64,000 nt of DNA from Maylandia zebra (Eukaryota; Chordata; Actinopteri; Cichliformes; Cichlidae). The first letter of the stretch is position 1. Each line of letters begins with the position of its first letter. A program made the position numbers and the translations under genes. The notes under the pieces are model-generated. The model did not search any database. It was not told the DNA's origin and saw nothing but the letters and a program-made list of their open reading frames with translations. Location of the stretch: contig NC_135170.1 in NCBI RefSeq assembly GCF_041146795.1, positions 24,980,033 to 25,044,032 of the forward strand, given 5' to 3'. This document shows, one piece after another, positions 62,950 through 64,000 of this stretch.

Positions 62950-63569
62950 CATCGTTTGTATGAGCATTTACACATGTTTGAAACAATAAAATTATATGAA
63001 GCTGCAGCCATACCTACCTGGCAGTCAGGTTAGACTGACTAAGTGTTAAAGAAGGGATTTATCCTATTATTGCCTTCAGCTTGTTATTGCAGTTGCTTGC
63101 TCTTTTGCTGCCAGTGTTTGTTATTTTCTCTTCGGCCACAGAATCAAGGAAGCAGGCTTAGCTCTCACTCTCCACCTGTCAGAAGTCTCAGTAGTGCTGG
63201 TGGTGTTGGGGGGAGGCAAATCATGAGTCTGAAAAACAAAAAAGCTAATCATACGGTGTGCTCTTACCGTTGTTTTTTAGACTGAAACTTGGCAGAGAAG
63301 CCCTGATGTTCAACAGAGAGGCACTGAAGTGGATCGTAAATTAAAGGATTAAGTGAGTTTGGTAAATATGTGTTATATAGCCTGGGATAGTGAGCTAGAG
63401 AATCAGTGGAGTTTCGGGAGTTAGTCGGGGGAGTTTTGCGGGGGAAGGGTTTGGTTTTTTTGTCAAGCCTGTTGTCCCAAACTCTTGCTGAACATGGCTT
63501 ATTCCTTTAGGTAGCCTCCAGGTGAAAAAGCAGTCATAAAGTAGATTAGGCTGCTGACAGGATGTGATT

Positions 63570-63574
<5 letters not shown>
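62950..63574. other. Intergenic, no feature recognised
   Basis: No coding similarity, although a frame at 63043-63285 is open. Confidence 0.45.

Positions 63575-63642
<68 letters not shown>
63575..63642 (+). repeat. (GT)n microsatellite
   Basis: About 34 uninterrupted GT units. The last 350 bases of the window after it show no recognisable feature. Confidence 0.97.
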
Positions 63643-63644
<2 letters not shown>

Positions 63645-64000
63645 TATTCAACTCTTAGTTTGTCTTTAATGGTTTCACTTTGGTAAAGCAAGAAATCAGA
63701 CTTGTCTGCAATAAACTAACTCTCTAACAGTTGTTAAGAGAACCATTTTTTTAGTAAGTACGGAGGATGATGAATAAACTTATTGTTCACTGTGCTGCAA
63801 AAACTAAAACCTCCTAAACAGACCTATTGTTGTCTGTGGCATTTTCCTCTCTGGGTTTATTTATCTGAAGTTTGTCTGGAGTTCATTTTCAACAGACTTC
63901 CCCTGAGTGTTAAACCAGTTTGATGAACACACTGTTGCTCTTTTTCCAAGCTAGTCTCAACCTGTTTTATTGAGGCTACTATCTTAGCCAGACACACGGT

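Overview
This is eukaryotic, intron-rich, AT-rich DNA from a ray-finned fish. Four genes are assembled exon by exon with consensus splice sites and strong similarity to vertebrate families. The interspersed repeats look like those of percomorph fishes, possibly a cichlid, but that assignment comes from remembered repeat sequences and was not searched.

Layout. 0-20 kb is gene-poor and packed with repeats. It holds a small family of membrane RING-finger genes: a full copy on the minus strand near 6.1-6.7 kb, an inverted copy on the plus strand near 11.1-11.8 kb that has lost a zinc ligand and gained a transposon-derived tail, a RING-less relative near 2.5-3.0 kb, and a broken fragment near 13.7 kb. 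The first three share a promoter block. Around them lie a 5'-truncated L1 flanked by a 159-bp duplication, inverted-repeat elements, a large imperfect palindrome, hAT ends and piggyBac-like remains.

20-27.9 kb carries ndel1 (plus strand; a dynein/LIS1 regulator). acsf2 (28.6-33.6 kb, minus strand; a mitochondrial-type medium-chain acyl-CoA synthetase) converges on it tail to tail. A decayed LINE at 35.2-36.6 kb ends directly against the probable first exon of atp5pd (plus strand, 36.6-42.4 kb; ATP synthase peripheral-stalk subunit d), whose first intron holds an hAT element with an exact 8-bp target duplication. 42.5-52.5 kb is intergenic, with decayed repeats and a few GC-richer stretches. 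metrnl (53.1-58.7 kb, minus strand; a secreted meteorin-like hormone) follows. The right end (59-64 kb) holds a LINE 3' fragment and a decayed Tc1-like transposase.

The four conserved genes do not form a pathway, but their human counterparts all lie on chromosome 17, so the window probably keeps old linkage. No operon, CRISPR array, rRNA or tRNA gene was seen. The most unusual parts are the RING family and the nested repeats around it.
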